Assembly: GCF_000338275.1 (NCBI RefSeq) | Contig: NZ_ANMR01000043.1 | Coordinates: 558,001 to 622,000, forward strand | Direction of reading: 5' to 3' | DNA: 64,000 bases | DNA from: Staphylococcus xylosus NJ | GTDB taxonomy: Bacteria; Bacillota; Bacilli; Staphylococcales; Staphylococcaceae | Part shown: positions 1 to 8,925 of the stretch, piece after piece | Layout: each line of letters opens with the position of its first letter | How positions within the stretch are numbered: the first letter of the stretch is position 1 | The notes under the pieces: generated by a model | Told to the model about the DNA's origin: nothing | Databases searched by the model: none | Seen by the model: only the letters and a program-made list of their open reading frames with translations | Position numbers and translations under genes: made by a program

Positions 1-92
1 ATCTATTGTTAGCGAGGTTTTTTAACTTATCATGTGTTTATTCAGTTGATTTTATATGAAGGCTGATAAGAATTAATATCTATACGACGTAG

Positions 93-851
93 TCAAGATA
101 AATTATCTAATCTATGTAATTGATTGATTAGTTTTTGACTTTTAAAATACATTCCCACATATTCTTTATATAATAGAATCATTAATTCAGACATCTCATT
201 GACAACATCATCATGAATACTAAGAGAACTCATTTGACTAATTGGTAATTTTTGAAGAATATCTAGCAAATAAAGTGTTTTATTAGATAAAACGAGTGCG
301 TGTGGATCTTGATATTTAACACCTTCAGAAATAGCACCATCATACTTAAAACTATATGCTATTAATTTGGACTGATCATCAATGCCAGTAATAGCACACT
401 TATCAAATGTAGCATTAAATCCAAAACGGTTCATACATTTTAATAAAACAACTACAGACATCAGTTGCGCTGAAACACCATTTTTAATTTTGTCCAAAAC
501 AAAATGTAAAAGGTCATAGCTATATTTAGAAATTTCATCTGCTTCAAGTGAACGATCAATTGTTTCGGCACATAAACTAGCAAAACTACTTTCGTAAATA
601 TCTAAACGAAGATTATAATTTTGTTCAATCACATCGACGGAGCTCAATGTCCCCATGCCTTTCCACTTAGAATAAATAAACAAGCCATACACAAATAATT
701 GGGTGTTGGCTTGTAAACCACTTTTACTTTTTTTAGCTCGCCTTACCATTAAAGGTACCTTTGCGCCATGTTCATTCAAAATTGTTATAATTTTATCGGA
801 TTCGCCATAATCAACTGTTTTTATGATTATACCTTTTTGTTTAATCAACAC
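93..851 (-). CDS. recO: DNA repair protein RecO
   Basis: RecO loads RecA on SSB-coated single-stranded DNA and anneals strands in the RecF pathway, in the cytoplasm. The 252-residue length is normal for the family. The N-terminus (about 1-80) fits the RecO OB-fold, opening with the typical '[18 protein letters not shown]' pattern, and a helical C-terminal domain follows. The four-cysteine zinc site of some RecO proteins is not evident here: only isolated cysteines occur. It is the last gene of the phoH-ybeY-dgkA-cdd-era-recO run, 32 nt after era, which is the usual staphylococcal order. Identity is secure from sequence pattern and context. Confidence 0.95.
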   Translation of the reverse strand: MLIKQKGIIIKTVDYGESDKIITILNEHGAKVPLMVRRAKKSKSGLQANTQLFVYGLFIYSKWKGMGTLSSVDVIEQNYNLRLDIYESSFASLCAETIDRSLEADEISKYSYDLLHFVLDKIKNGVSAQLMSVVVLLKCMNRFGFNATFDKCAITGIDDQSKLIAYSFKYDGAISEGVKYQDPHALVLSNKTLYLLDILQKLPISQMSSLSIHDDVVNEMSELMILLYKEYVGMYFKSQKLINQLHRLDNLS

Positions 852-883
852 AATAGCTCACCGACTTTCAAAAATTCTTTGCC

Positions 884-1783
884 CTAATCTTGATCTTCTA
901 AGTAACCCATTTGACGTATGAAGTTTACTTTGTTACGCCAATCTTTTTGAACTTTTACCCACAGTTCCAAATAAACTTTGGAGCCTAATAGACGTTCTAT
1001 ATCAAGACGAGCACGTTTACCTACTTCTTTTAGCTTTTTACCGCCTTTTCCAATCACAATACCTTTTTGAGAATCTCTTTCTACGAAAATGGTAGCTTCA
1101 ATTCTCACTCTATCTTCATCTTCTTTAACCATGCGATCTACGTTAACCCCAATGGCATGAGGTATTTCCTCGCTAGTCAAATGTAGTATTTTTTCGCGAA
1201 TTAGTTCTCCAACTACAAATTGTTCTGGATGGTCGGAAATTTGATCATCCGGATAATATTTAGGGCCTTCTGGTAAGTAAGATTTTAAAACATTGATAAA
1301 ATGGTCAACGTTGTGACCTTCTAATGCTGAAATTGGAACAATTTCAGTGAAATCCAAATATTGCTTGTATTTTTCAATTCGTGGCATCAGTTCGTCTGGA
1401 TGTACTAAATCAATTTTATTCAATACTAAGAATACTGGTGTTTTAATAGTTTTGAGCATGTCCATAATGTACTCGTCACCACGACCGATATCTTCATTAA
1501 CATTTACCATAAACATAATAGCATCAATTTCAGATAATGTATTTGTAGCGACTCGCATCATATAATCGCCTAATTTATGTTTTGGTTTATGAATACCCGG
1601 TGTATCCAAAAAGATAATCTGAGCATCTTCTTGCGTCATAACACCTTGTATTTTATTTCTAGTAGTTTGTGCCTTGTCAGACATTATTGCGATTTTATGC
1701 CCAATTACTCGGTTTACAAAAGTTGATTTACCAACATTCGGTCTACCTATAATTGAGATAAATCCTGATTTGTGTTCTGTCAT
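884..1783 (-). CDS. era: GTPase Era
   Basis: Era is an essential GTPase that binds the 3' end of 16S rRNA and helps assemble the 30S subunit. The G1 motif GRPNVGKS is at residues 13-20, G3 DTPG at 60-63 and G4 NKID at 122-125. A C-terminal KH RNA-binding domain carries GKGGKKLK near 245-252. The length of 299 residues is typical. Its ATG overlaps the cdd stop by one base (TAATG), so translational coupling with cdd is likely. YbeY, another 16S rRNA maturation factor, is in the same operon. Confidence 0.98.
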   Translation of the reverse strand: MTEHKSGFISIIGRPNVGKSTFVNRVIGHKIAIMSDKAQTTRNKIQGVMTQEDAQIIFLDTPGIHKPKHKLGDYMMRVATNTLSEIDAIMFMVNVNEDIGRGDEYIMDMLKTIKTPVFLVLNKIDLVHPDELMPRIEKYKQYLDFTEIVPISALEGHNVDHFINVLKSYLPEGPKYYPDDQISDHPEQFVVGELIREKILHLTSEEIPHAIGVNVDRMVKEDEDRVRIEATIFVERDSQKGIVIGKGGKKLKEVGKRARLDIERLLGSKVYLELWVKVQKDWRNKVNFIRQMGYLEDQD

Positions 1784-2187
1784 TAATTTAAATCCTTTCC
1801 TGAAAATCCTAATGGTAGTAGTTCGTTTACTGTCGATTCTATCATATCGCCTTGATGATTTGTCATATACACTGGCATATCATCATCACATAGTTCTTTC
1901 ATTACCTGTCGACAAGCACCACATGGTGAAGAAGGTTCATCTGCATCTACAGTAACAGTAATTGACTCAAAATCTCCTGGTCGATAACCATCCGCAATTG
2001 CTGACACTAAACTAGATCTTTCTGCACATATAGACATGGGATAAGCAGCATTTTCTACATTAGCACCGTAATATGTTTTTCCATCTTTAGTTTTTAAATA
2101 CGCACCAACTTTAAAATTACTGTATGGTGCATATGCATTTGCTTGAGCATTTCTTACTTCTGTAAAATAATGTGATTGGTAAGCCAT
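1783..2187 (-). CDS. cdd: Cytidine deaminase
   Basis: This enzyme deaminates cytidine and deoxycytidine to uridine and deoxyuridine for pyrimidine salvage. The zinc site is complete: CAE at residues 54-56 (C54 ligand, E56 proton shuttle) and PCGAC at 88-92 (C89 and C92 ligands). The 134-residue size matches the small homotetrameric class. A good ribosome binding site (GGGGAGATAAAC) precedes the ATG. It lies between dgkA and era in the conserved order and overlaps era by one base. Confidence 0.97.
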   Translation of the reverse strand: MAYQSHYFTEVRNAQANAYAPYSNFKVGAYLKTKDGKTYYGANVENAAYPMSICAERSSLVSAIADGYRPGDFESITVTVDADEPSSPCGACRQVMKELCDDDMPVYMTNHQGDMIESTVNELLPLGFSGKDLN

Positions 2188-2288
2188 AGTTTATCTCCCC
2201 TATTTAATGATAAGTTATCCTCAAATATATTTATTTTTTTAAATTGCTATGTCTTATTAGTATAAACAAATTTTACAAAATTGCACTA

Positions 2289-2627
2289 CTATTTAAATAC
2301 ATAAGGTGAAAAAATAATGAGCCCTATAACTAAGGCAACGAGAGAAGCAAGTACAACACTAAAAGCAGCAATATCTTTAGCTTTTTTTGCCAAAACATGA
2401 TAGTCACTAGTAACTAAATCCACTACATATTCTACGGCAGTATTAATTGCTTCAAACGCGAGTACTAGGCCGATTGATATAATAATAAAAAGCCATTCTA
2501 CTTCGTTGATTTTAAAAGCAAAACCCGCAATAATTACTATTAAAGCTAATAAAAGATGTAATAAAAATTTATGATCCTTTTTTATCAGTACTAACATGCC
2601 ATGAAAAGCATAACTAAATCGTTTCAT
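2289..2627 (-). CDS. dgkA: Undecaprenol kinase / diacylglycerol kinase family (DgkA)
   Basis: A small integral membrane kinase. In Gram-positive bacteria members of this family phosphorylate undecaprenol, recycling the cell-wall lipid carrier. The 112 residues hold three hydrophobic segments (about 22-40, 45-64 and 88-108). The family signature EAINTAVE (residues 59-66) supplies the catalytic and metal-binding acids. The substrate call is from family knowledge, not from the sequence itself. It follows ybeY by 8 nt and precedes cdd by about 100 nt. Confidence 0.93.
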   Translation of the reverse strand: MKRFSYAFHGMLVLIKKDHKFLLHLLLALIVIIAGFAFKINEVEWLFIIISIGLVLAFEAINTAVEYVVDLVTSDYHVLAKKAKDIAAFSVVLASLVALVIGLIIFSPYVFK

Positions 2628-2635
2628 ATGCGCCT

Positions 2636-3097
2636 CTAATCTCTTGTTAATCCATAGGCATTAAGTATTTTTTCTTGCCGCCCGAACATCTCTTTTTCAT
2701 CTTGTTCATTCATATGATCGTAGCCTAATAAATGTAAAAAACCATGTAATGCAAGAAAACCGAGTTCTCTTTCAAAACTATGACCATAATTATCAGCCTG
2801 TTCTTTCGCAACATCAGTACAAATTATTATATCCCCTAATACTCTTGGCATATCAAGCCCAGTTATTTCTGGTTCATCTTCTTCTAAAGCAAAAGAAATA
2901 ACATCTGTTACTTTATCTTTATCGCGATACATTTTATTAATTTCTTGAATTTCTTCTTTATCAACAAATGTCACAGACAATTCGGCTTCTTCTTCTATAT
3001 TTTCTTGTTTTTTAGCAAAAGTAAGCAATTCATCTATTTGGGTTAACCATTCATTTTGTACTAACTCTGTATGATCACTAAAATCTATTGTAAACAT
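2636..3097 (-). CDS. ybeY: Endoribonuclease YbeY, rRNA maturation factor
   Basis: YbeY is a zinc-dependent endoribonuclease involved in 16S rRNA 3' end maturation and ribosome quality control. The H-x3-H-x5-H metal motif is intact as [11 protein letters not shown], with H118, H122 and H128. The 153-residue length is normal. Its start is one base after the phoH stop, and dgkA follows by 8 nt. The pairing with phoH and era is conserved in Firmicutes. Confidence 0.97.
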   Translation of the reverse strand: MFTIDFSDHTELVQNEWLTQIDELLTFAKKQENIEEEAELSVTFVDKEEIQEINKMYRDKDKVTDVISFALEEDEPEITGLDMPRVLGDIIICTDVAKEQADNYGHSFERELGFLALHGFLHLLGYDHMNEQDEKEMFGRQEKILNAYGLTRD

Positions 3098-4045
3098 TTA
3101 TTCTTCTCCCTCATAACGATCAATAATTTTACTTACTAATGGGTGACGTACAACATCACTTTGGTCAAGGTTATGAATACTTAGTCCTTTTACATTTTCT
3201 AGCTTTTTAATCGCTTCTTTTAATCCACTTTTAACACCTTTTGGTAAGTCTATCTGTGTTTTATCTCCAGTTACTACCATTTTAGAACCGAAACCTAATC
3301 TAGTTAAAAACATTTTCATTTGAGCATGAGTGGTGTTTTGTGCTTCATCCAATATGACAAAAGCATCATCTAAAGTTCTACCTCTCATATAGGCTAACGG
3401 AGCAATTTCAATTATGCCTCTTTCTACAAATCTGGCTGTTTGTTCTCTTCCTAAAACTGTATTCAAACCATCATATAATGGTCTTAAATATGGATCTACT
3501 TTTTCCTTTAAATCACCAGGTAAGAAACCTAATGATTCTCCAGCTTCAACGGCAGGTCTAGTAAGTACAATACGTTTTACATTACCTTTACGTAGTTGTT
3601 TCGCTGCATAAACAACTGCCAAGAAAGTCTTACCAGTACCAGCTGGTCCTACACCAAAAACTAGATCATTATGGTGCATTGCATTGACATACATACGTTG
3701 TCCCATTGTTTTAGCACGGATTGTTTTACCATATGCATCTTTAGTAATTTCATCTTCATATAAATCTAATAAGTATTGAATCGTACCATTTTGAGCCATT
3801 TTCACAGCAGCTTCTACATCTTTAATAGATATAGAAACGCCTTGTTGAATGACTTTCAGTAAGTTTATTAGCACAGATTCTGCTTTTTCAACATGCTCAA
3901 CTTTCTCACCCTTTACAGAGATTTCTTGTCCTCGAGCATGCACAATGACATCAAAGCCTTCCTCAATTGATTTAAGATGTTCATCATTATTACCAATGAG
4001 TGCTTGCGCTTCGTTATTGTCATCTATTTGAATAATTCCAGGCAT
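3098..4045 (-). CDS. phoH: PhoH-family ATPase
   Basis: A cytoplasmic P-loop ATPase of the PhoH (YbeZ) family, thought to act with YbeY on RNA. The N-terminal ~100 residues have a KH-like pattern. Walker A GPAGTGKT is at residues 133-140 and a Walker B-like 'ILDEAQN' lies near 226-232. The 315-residue length is typical. It is the first gene of the operon; a promoter candidate lies upstream at 4082-4110. Helicase activity is inferred from the family only. Confidence 0.95.
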   Translation of the reverse strand: MPGIIQIDDNNEAQALIGNNDEHLKSIEEGFDVIVHARGQEISVKGEKVEHVEKAESVLINLLKVIQQGVSISIKDVEAAVKMAQNGTIQYLLDLYEDEITKDAYGKTIRAKTMGQRMYVNAMHHNDLVFGVGPAGTGKTFLAVVYAAKQLRKGNVKRIVLTRPAVEAGESLGFLPGDLKEKVDPYLRPLYDGLNTVLGREQTARFVERGIIEIAPLAYMRGRTLDDAFVILDEAQNTTHAQMKMFLTRLGFGSKMVVTGDKTQIDLPKGVKSGLKEAIKKLENVKGLSIHNLDQSDVVRHPLVSKIIDRYEGEE

Positions 4046-4081
4046 ATAAGTACTCCTTTACAAATATATTCGTTACTTCTT

Positions 4082-4110
4082 ATTTTATCCTATTAGATTT
4101 TAAGTTACAA
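4082..4110 (-). promoter_or_regulatory. SigA-type promoter candidate for phoH operon
   Basis: Reading the minus strand, TTGTAA (4105-4110) and TAAAAT (4082-4087) are separated by 17 bp, about 37 nt upstream of the phoH start. Seen in sequence only. Confidence 0.5.
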
Positions 4111-4369
4111 AAAGTTTTTAATAAACAATAAATCATTTCAGATATTTATTCAGTTGAATTTTTATGATTCAAACTCACCATTCAAGTTACACTCTCATTA
4201 TATCACGAAAATGACTGATATTATTTTAAAGAGTATTGAATCGTAAGTGATTTCCACAATTTTAACAGAAGATTTACATTCTATCTAATTGAATAAATTA
4301 AGCAATACGTAAATTGAGTAATTATTCAATAATAGTTAAAAATTTCTTATTTGTACAGTGTTTTGCAAC
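4111..4369. other. Intergenic region without recognised genes
   Basis: The space between phoH and the floA-linked gene is 386 nt. Apart from the phoH promoter candidate and the terminator at 4370-4421, this very AT-rich stretch has no ORF with a ribosome binding site and no RNA motif that I recognise. Confidence 0.5.
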
Positions 4370-4421
4370 AAAAAATAACGCCCTATAAAAATCTACATAC
4401 GTTGATTTTTATAAGACGTTA
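4370..4421 (-). terminator. Intrinsic terminator after the floA-linked gene
   Basis: On the minus strand an inverted repeat (TAACGTCTTATAAAAATC and GATTTTTATAGGGCGTTA, 10-nt loop) is followed by a run of six T, just past the stop at 4432. Confidence 0.8.
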
Positions 4422-4431
4422 AAATATAAAA

Positions 4432-5100
4432 TTATAACCTTTTAGGTCTTTCCAATACCTCTGACCAAATAATACCATTCACCACTTCATCATCAGCAAA
4501 CCTAAACTGGTCATTATTAGCAGGACTTTGAATAGCATGTGCATTCATCAATTGTTTCAAGCGAATTCTTTTTGTTCTTTCAGATAAATATTTATCTGCA
4601 ATGATTGCACGCGCTTTTTTCTCAGTTCTCTGAAGCCTTTTCTCATTTTCACGATCAATTTCAGTTCGAACATCTTGAATTTGCCCCATTAAATCAGCTT
4701 CAAGCTCTTTTTGTAATTTATCATCTTGTTGCTGTTGAGCTCGTTTTGCTTTGTCTGCTTCAGTTTCATTATCTTTTCTTGTTTTACGCTCAGAACTTGG
4801 TGATTCCATTTTTTCTGCACGTGTTTCCGTTGGTGAAGATTGTGAACGTTCGTGTTGAGGCATTTGCTCAGGTTCTCTTCTTTGTGACGTAGGATCTTCA
4901 TTAATATGCTTTTCAATCTCTTTGAAGGTTTTACCTATTTCATCTAAGAATCCGCCTTTTTTCGGTTGCTCACCATTACTATTTGGTCCTTTATTTACTG
5001 GTGGCTTTTGATTTTGTCTATCTTTATGGCTATTATCATTAATAGCCCCGATTATTGTTACAATCACAGATATTACAAAAATAATAATACCTATATTCAT
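4432..5100 (-). CDS. Hypothetical membrane-anchored coiled-coil protein in the floA operon
   Basis: I do not recognise a named family. The 222-residue protein starts with one hydrophobic segment (about 3-18, rich in I and V). A long polar, low-complexity region rich in Q, E, K and S (about 25-120) follows, then a charged probable coiled coil (about 110-180). The C-terminal ~30 residues look ordered and end in 'SEVLERPKRL'. It follows floA by 16 nt and ends at a terminator, so it is probably co-transcribed with nfeD and floA. A role with the flotillin in membrane microdomains is only an inference from position. Confidence 0.75.
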   Translation of the reverse strand: MNIGIIIFVISVIVTIIGAINDNSHKDRQNQKPPVNKGPNSNGEQPKKGGFLDEIGKTFKEIEKHINEDPTSQRREPEQMPQHERSQSSPTETRAEKMESPSSERKTRKDNETEADKAKRAQQQQDDKLQKELEADLMGQIQDVRTEIDRENEKRLQRTEKKARAIIADKYLSERTKRIRLKQLMNAHAIQSPANNDQFRFADDEVVNGIIWSEVLERPKRL

Positions 5101-5116
5101 TTAATCACCCCTAAAG

Positions 5117-6100
5117 TTATTTATCCGGTGATTCATCATCTTGTTGATTTGTACGTTGATTAATAGAATTTCTCATACCTGTATCTGCCTCAACATTTTT
5201 CAAGTTGTAATAATCTTTTACGCCTAAATTTCCAGAACGTAAAGCTTCTGCCATTGCTAATGGTACTTCAGCTTCGGCTTCAACAACTTTAGAACGCATT
5301 TCTTGTACTTTCGCTTTCATTTCTTGTTCTTGCGCTACGGCCATAGCACGACGTTCTTCAGCCTTAGCTTGTGCAATATTCTTATCTGCAAGTGCCTGTT
5401 CAGTTTGCAAGTCTGCACCGATATTTTTACTAATATCAACATCAGCAATATCAATTGATAAGATTTCAAAAGCTGTACCAGAATCTAAACCTTTACTTAA
5501 AACAGTTTTCGAAATATTGTCTGGATTTTCTAATACTTCTGTATGGTGTTCACTTGAACCAATAGTAGAAACAATACCTTCACCTACACGAGCTATGATT
5601 GTTTCTTCACCAGCGCCACCAACTAAACGAGCAATGTTGGCACGTACTGTAATACGAGCTTTGGCTTTTACTTCGATACCATTCATAGCAACACCAGCGA
5701 TAAACGGTGTTTCTATAACTTTAGGATTTACTGACATTTGAACAGCTTCTAAAACGTCACGACCAGCTAAGTCGATAGCAGCGCCACGTTCAAATGGTAA
5801 GTTAATATCTGCTCTTTGTGCTGCGATATTCGCATCAACTACACGGTCAACGTTACCACCAGCTAAATAATGAGATTCAAGTTGATTCGTAGTTAAGTTA
5901 AGTCCTGCTTTATGTGCTTTAATAAGCGGTGAAATAACTTTTCTTGGGGATACTCTACGTAATCTCATACCTACCAATGTACCTATTCCTACTTTAACAC
6001 CAGCAGCAATTGCTGAAATCCACAATCCGACTGGTACAAATGAAAATAATAACAATAATGCTATTACTACTATAGCGACAATAATAATTAATCCAATCAT
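5117..6100 (-). CDS. floA: Flotillin-like protein FloA
   Basis: FloA is a membrane scaffold protein of functional membrane microdomains. The 327-residue protein has an N-terminal hydrophobic hairpin (about 2-45), a PHB/SPFH-like domain (about 60-230) and an alanine- and glutamate-rich coiled coil (about 230-300, with '[20 protein letters not shown]'). This matches Bacillus YqfA. It follows nfeD by 12 nt; a flotillin/NfeD pair is standard in Firmicutes. Confidence 0.95.
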   Translation of the reverse strand: MIGLIIIVAIVVIALLLLFSFVPVGLWISAIAAGVKVGIGTLVGMRLRRVSPRKVISPLIKAHKAGLNLTTNQLESHYLAGGNVDRVVDANIAAQRADINLPFERGAAIDLAGRDVLEAVQMSVNPKVIETPFIAGVAMNGIEVKAKARITVRANIARLVGGAGEETIIARVGEGIVSTIGSSEHHTEVLENPDNISKTVLSKGLDSGTAFEILSIDIADVDISKNIGADLQTEQALADKNIAQAKAEERRAMAVAQEQEMKAKVQEMRSKVVEAEAEVPLAMAEALRSGNLGVKDYYNLKNVEADTGMRNSINQRTNQQDDESPDK

Positions 6101-6112
6101 ACTTTCTCTCCT

Positions 6113-6823
6113 TTATGATTCGTTTTCTCTTACAACAACTCTCGTGCCTTCTACTTCTAAAATAGTAACTTGCTTATTTCTTAAAATAAAAGAACCATCA
6201 GAAACTGCATCAATACGCTCATTGTTATAAGTAATAATTCCTGCAGGTCTTAAATCAGTTGAAGTTGTTGCAGTTTGCCCAACTAAATGAGAGCGATCTT
6301 CGTGTGAAGTGTAGCCTGCTTCTGCATTTGTAGAATCTTTTAATACAACCTTGTCTAAAAATGGAATTTTCCGTTTGAATATCTTCACAAGTATCACCCA
6401 TTCAATAATTGATAGAATTAATGCAACGACGACATTGGCAATCATATAAACTAAGTTATCTCCTAAAGTAATAATACTAAAAACTATAAGTGCCATACCG
6501 ATAATACCGATAACCGCGCCGACTACAAAAAGTTCAATTATTACAAATATAACGCCTATGCCAAATAAAATCACAGAATATAAATTGACATCTCCTTTTA
6601 TATAAAATCCTAAAAAGAATATCAATAAAGTTAATGTGGCAACAATTCCTATTATGTTAATTTTATTTGAATACAATTGGTATAAGAAACCTATAAAGAT
6701 AATACATGTTAAAATTAACGCAACTACTGGATTTACAATGAAATTAGCCATATTATCAACCCAGTTCCCACTTTCAACAAAATTAGCTGAAAATATTGTA
6801 TGTAAACTACTTGAAAGAATCAC
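6113..6823 (-). CDS. nfeD: NfeD-family membrane protein
   Basis: Partner protein of bacterial flotillins. The 236 residues show four or five transmembrane segments (about 30-50, 55-75, 80-110 and 115-150) and a C-terminal soluble OB-fold domain (about 170-236). There is no ClpP-like protease domain, so this is the short NfeD form. The good ribosome binding site GAGGTGATAG supports this start. It lies directly before floA on the same strand. A C-terminal 'VVVRENES' end is typical of this class. Confidence 0.9.
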   Translation of the reverse strand: MILSSSLHTIFSANFVESGNWVDNMANFIVNPVVALILTCIIFIGFLYQLYSNKINIIGIVATLTLLIFFLGFYIKGDVNLYSVILFGIGVIFVIIELFVVGAVIGIIGMALIVFSIITLGDNLVYMIANVVVALILSIIEWVILVKIFKRKIPFLDKVVLKDSTNAEAGYTSHEDRSHLVGQTATTSTDLRPAGIITYNNERIDAVSDGSFILRNKQVTILEVEGTRVVVRENES

Positions 6824-7014
6824 TCTATCACCTCGCTCTCAATTTAATTATACATGAAATCAATACGTGATTATAGCGTTTACAGCATAAAATTTCGTAA
6901 TCAATAAATTAATTTTTAAAATTTTCTTAATTGGAAGAATTTATTAAGAAACGCTAATAATTTGTATTGGCAATTACTATAAAACAAACGTTATATAAGA
7001 ATTTAGATAAAAAT

Positions 7015-7049
7015 AATAGCCTTTAGTTGATTATCAACTAAAGGCTATT
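7015..7049 (-). terminator. Intrinsic terminator of rpsU
   Basis: A near-perfect palindrome (AATAGCCTTTAGTTGA and its complement, very short loop) lies 49 nt past the rpsU stop. Both ends are weak T or A tracts, so it may act in both directions. Confidence 0.75.
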
Positions 7050-7097
7050 TTGGTTTATAATTAATGTTGGTGTTGAGGGAGTCAACGAAACAATTAA

Positions 7098-7274
7098 TTA
7101 TTTGAATTTACGTTTACGTGCAGCTTCTGATTTCTTTTTACGTTTAACGCTAGGTTTTTCGTAAAACTCACGTTTACGTACTTCTTGAATTGTACCGCTT
7201 TTAGAAACTGTACGTTTGAAACGACGTAACGCATCTTCAAGTGATTCGTTCTTTTTGACTACTGTTTTAGACAT
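7098..7274 (-). CDS. rpsU: 30S ribosomal protein S21
   Basis: S21 is a small basic protein of the 30S platform near the 16S rRNA 3' end. The 58-residue protein starts [10 protein letters not shown] and ends in a basic tail ([13 protein letters not shown]). The start at 7274 is chosen because GGAGGGAGGGAA precedes it at the right distance and the family begins here. An in-frame extension up to 7373 has no support. Strong promoter and terminator flank it, so it looks monocistronic. Confidence 0.98.
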   Translation of the reverse strand: MSKTVVKKNESLEDALRRFKRTVSKSGTIQEVRKREFYEKPSVKRKKKSEAARKRKFK

Positions 7275-7344
7275 GTGTATTTCCCTCCCTCCAAATATCA
7301 ACGAAACTTTATTATCATCACATGGTATTAACCATGTATAACTT

Positions 7345-7373
7345 AGTATAATATATCTGATTAATGTGGTCAA
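7345..7373 (-). promoter_or_regulatory. Promoter of rpsU
   Basis: Minus-strand TTGACC (7368-7373) and TATACT (7345-7350) with a 17-bp spacer. The predicted transcript begins with a short hairpin (CATGGT/ACCATG at 7321-7336). Confidence 0.75.
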
Positions 7374-7612
7374 TTAGTAAAATTTTAATTTAATGATTCA
7401 TATTACACACTACATTTGAAATACCGTTAAATCAATGGTTTTAATTTTTAAAATTATGACAAAGCTGCATATTGAATGGAAGTTTTGATTTTTAATGTAT
7501 GTTCATTTAACGAGTTAGACAATTATATAATTATAAAAAATCATATTACAAAATCTAATTTTTATGATATGTTTATTGTGCGGTTAAAAAATAAAGGTTA
7601 GGAGAATATAAT

Positions 7613-7840
7613 ATGTCACAACAAAATAAAGATAACACTCAATTATTCATCATCTTAGGTTGGGTATGTACTGCAATGTCATTGTTATTTATTCCAATTT
7701 TATTTGGTGCTGGCGGCGTGATTTTTGGTTATTTATTGCGAAATAAAGGACAAGTACAACATGGAACTATAATGATGATAGCTGCTATAGCTTGTGCAAT
7801 TCTAGGATTTGTTCTAGGTATGGCTGCATTCGGGTATTAA
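7613..7840 (+). CDS. Small DUF4190-like membrane protein
   Basis: A 75-residue protein with two hydrophobic segments (about 12-42 and 52-74) joined by a short basic loop ('RNKGQVQHG'). The second half pattern 'GTIMMIAAIACAILGFVLGM' resembles DUF4190/DUF4870-type small membrane proteins. The function is unknown. The ribosome binding site TTAGGAGAA precedes the ATG. It is one of few plus-strand genes here and opens the accessory islet between rpsU and rsmE. Confidence 0.8.
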   Translation: MSQQNKDNTQLFIILGWVCTAMSLLFIPILFGAGGVIFGYLLRNKGQVQHGTIMMIAAIACAILGFVLGMAAFGY

Positions 7841-7852
7841 TTATTTTCCTCT

Positions 7853-7886
7853 AAAAAAGCTCATCTATTCATTTAGGTGGGTTTTT
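7853..7886 (+). terminator. Intrinsic terminator after the DUF4190-like gene
   Basis: CTCATCTA pairs with TAGGTGGG (G-U pairs allowed), with A-rich and T-rich flanks; it starts 13 nt after the stop. It overlaps the 3' end of the opposing HTH pseudogene. Confidence 0.6.
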
Positions 7887-8061
7887 GTATATTCATGTAG
7901 TATTGCTATTGTAATGAGTTCCGCTTTTCTGAGATTTGATTTTCTAGTCACTAGGTCAACCACATTTTGACGTGATAAACCAAGTTTTCAGGTATACTAT
8001 AAGCTGTTTCGGTTTCGAATAATTTATTCATCATCTGATTGATTTCATTAATCGTGTACAT
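7865..8061 (-). pseudogene. Frameshifted small helix-turn-helix gene
   Basis: Reading minus from the ATG at 8061 gives MYTINEINQMMNKLFETETA, then SIPENL, and the frame then runs into a stop. Shifting by one base at about 7972-7985 restores a continuous reading: GLSRQNVVDLVTRKSNLRKA and then ELITIAILHEYTKTHLNE to a TAG at 7865-7867. The joined protein (about 65 residues) has the look of an HTH DNA-binding protein. The 197-nt length, one short of 66 codons, fits a single-base deletion in a G run (AACTTGG for AACTTGGG). The original function is unknown. Confidence 0.55.
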
Positions 8062-8259
8062 TATTGCACTTCTTTTGCTTTTATATACTTTAATTATTAG
8101 CAACCTAGCGATTAATGTGACTACACTTTTTGATATATCATTTCCAAATGATACATTTAACCATGCAAGTATGAGTAGAATAATATAGTTTTCATAATGT
8201 TTTAATCTTAAAGTTTAATTATAAATAGAATAAGCACATGGATCCCTGTCTCATCATAG

Positions 8260-8502
8260 CTAACATTTTTGAGTGAAACTTCTAACTACTCTAACCATCA
8301 TAGATATAGTAGGCAAAAACATTACAAGTAAGACAATATAATATATATCTACGACAGTATTTTCCCATTTAATTGGAACAAAAATACCGCTTAACATAAT
8401 CATAAATAATATTACTATGTTTATTAGAATACTAACTCCCAGATGACTTAATTTCGATGTCCCCTTATAATTAAATATATTTTTCCAATACTCTAAATAC
8501 AT
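8260..8502 (-). CDS. Short DUF805-like membrane protein
   Basis: An 80-residue protein starting 'MYLEYWKNIFNYKGTSKLSH', followed by two hydrophobic segments (about 22-42 and 50-70) and ending 'MVRVVRSFTQKC'. The opening and the R-rich end resemble the start and middle of DUF805 (YhaH-like) proteins, which normally continue for another 30-60 residues. This copy may therefore be truncated. The ribosome binding site AAAGGAG supports the start. The function is unknown. Confidence 0.55.
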   Translation of the reverse strand: MYLEYWKNIFNYKGTSKLSHLGVSILINIVILFMIMLSGIFVPIKWENTVVDIYYIVLLVMFLPTISMMVRVVRSFTQKC

Positions 8503-8755
8503 TATTTTCTCCTTTATAAATTAATTTCAATATTAAAACACAATATTAAGGCGAGTACGTAAGTGCCTACTTTATTTATAATCACGTGAAATTATTACAT
8601 TTTAGACAATAATAACAGTTAGGTATTCAAAAGTGTATTGAGCAATTCATTTTTATGCAATTAGGAATTAAAATCATCCAATTACGCAATGTTTAAACAA
8701 TTTATTTATTGATTGATGCACAATATAATAAATAAAATATAAAGAGGTGGAAATT

Positions 8756-8824
8756 ATGATTACAGACATCGTTAATGCAATTATCACTATCATCCAAGCA
8801 ATCATCGCTGCTATCCCTAAGTAA
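8756..8824 (+). CDS. Phenol-soluble-modulin-like amphipathic peptide
   Basis: A 22-codon ORF that begins MITDIVNA and ends AAIPK. It has a strong ribosome binding site (AAAGAGGTGG, 6 nt from the ATG) and a strong terminator 26 nt after the stop. Polar residues fall at T3, D4, N7, T11 and Q14 and isoleucines fill the rest, so a helix would be sharply amphipathic. Net charge is near zero. Size and pattern match alpha-type phenol-soluble modulins of staphylococci: leaderless, secreted, membrane-active peptides, usually Agr-controlled. I do not recognise an exact known member, so activity is inferred. Confidence 0.7.
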   Translation: MITDIVNAIITIIQAIIAAIPK

Positions 8825-8849
8825 AAATGTAAGCGCTTCACATTAATTA

Positions 8850-8895
8850 AAAAGGACTAAAACAGATTTTATTCTGCGTTAGTCCTTTCTTTTTT
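8850..8895 (+). terminator. Intrinsic terminator of the PSM-like gene
   Basis: AAAGGACTAA (8851-8860) pairs with TTAGTCCTTT (8879-8888), with an inner CAGA/TCTG pairing, followed by CTTTTTT. Confidence 0.85.
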
Positions 8896-8925
8896 CTGTT
8901 AGTCATTTCAATTCCATTTTAATAC

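Noticed and set aside
1..92. Possible start of the glyS leader after recO
   Set aside because: Only 92 nt are available; no T-box or terminator motif can be read with confidence.
7275..7373. N-terminal extension of rpsU
   Set aside because: It runs through the promoter and ribosome binding site of rpsU, so it cannot be translated from this transcript.
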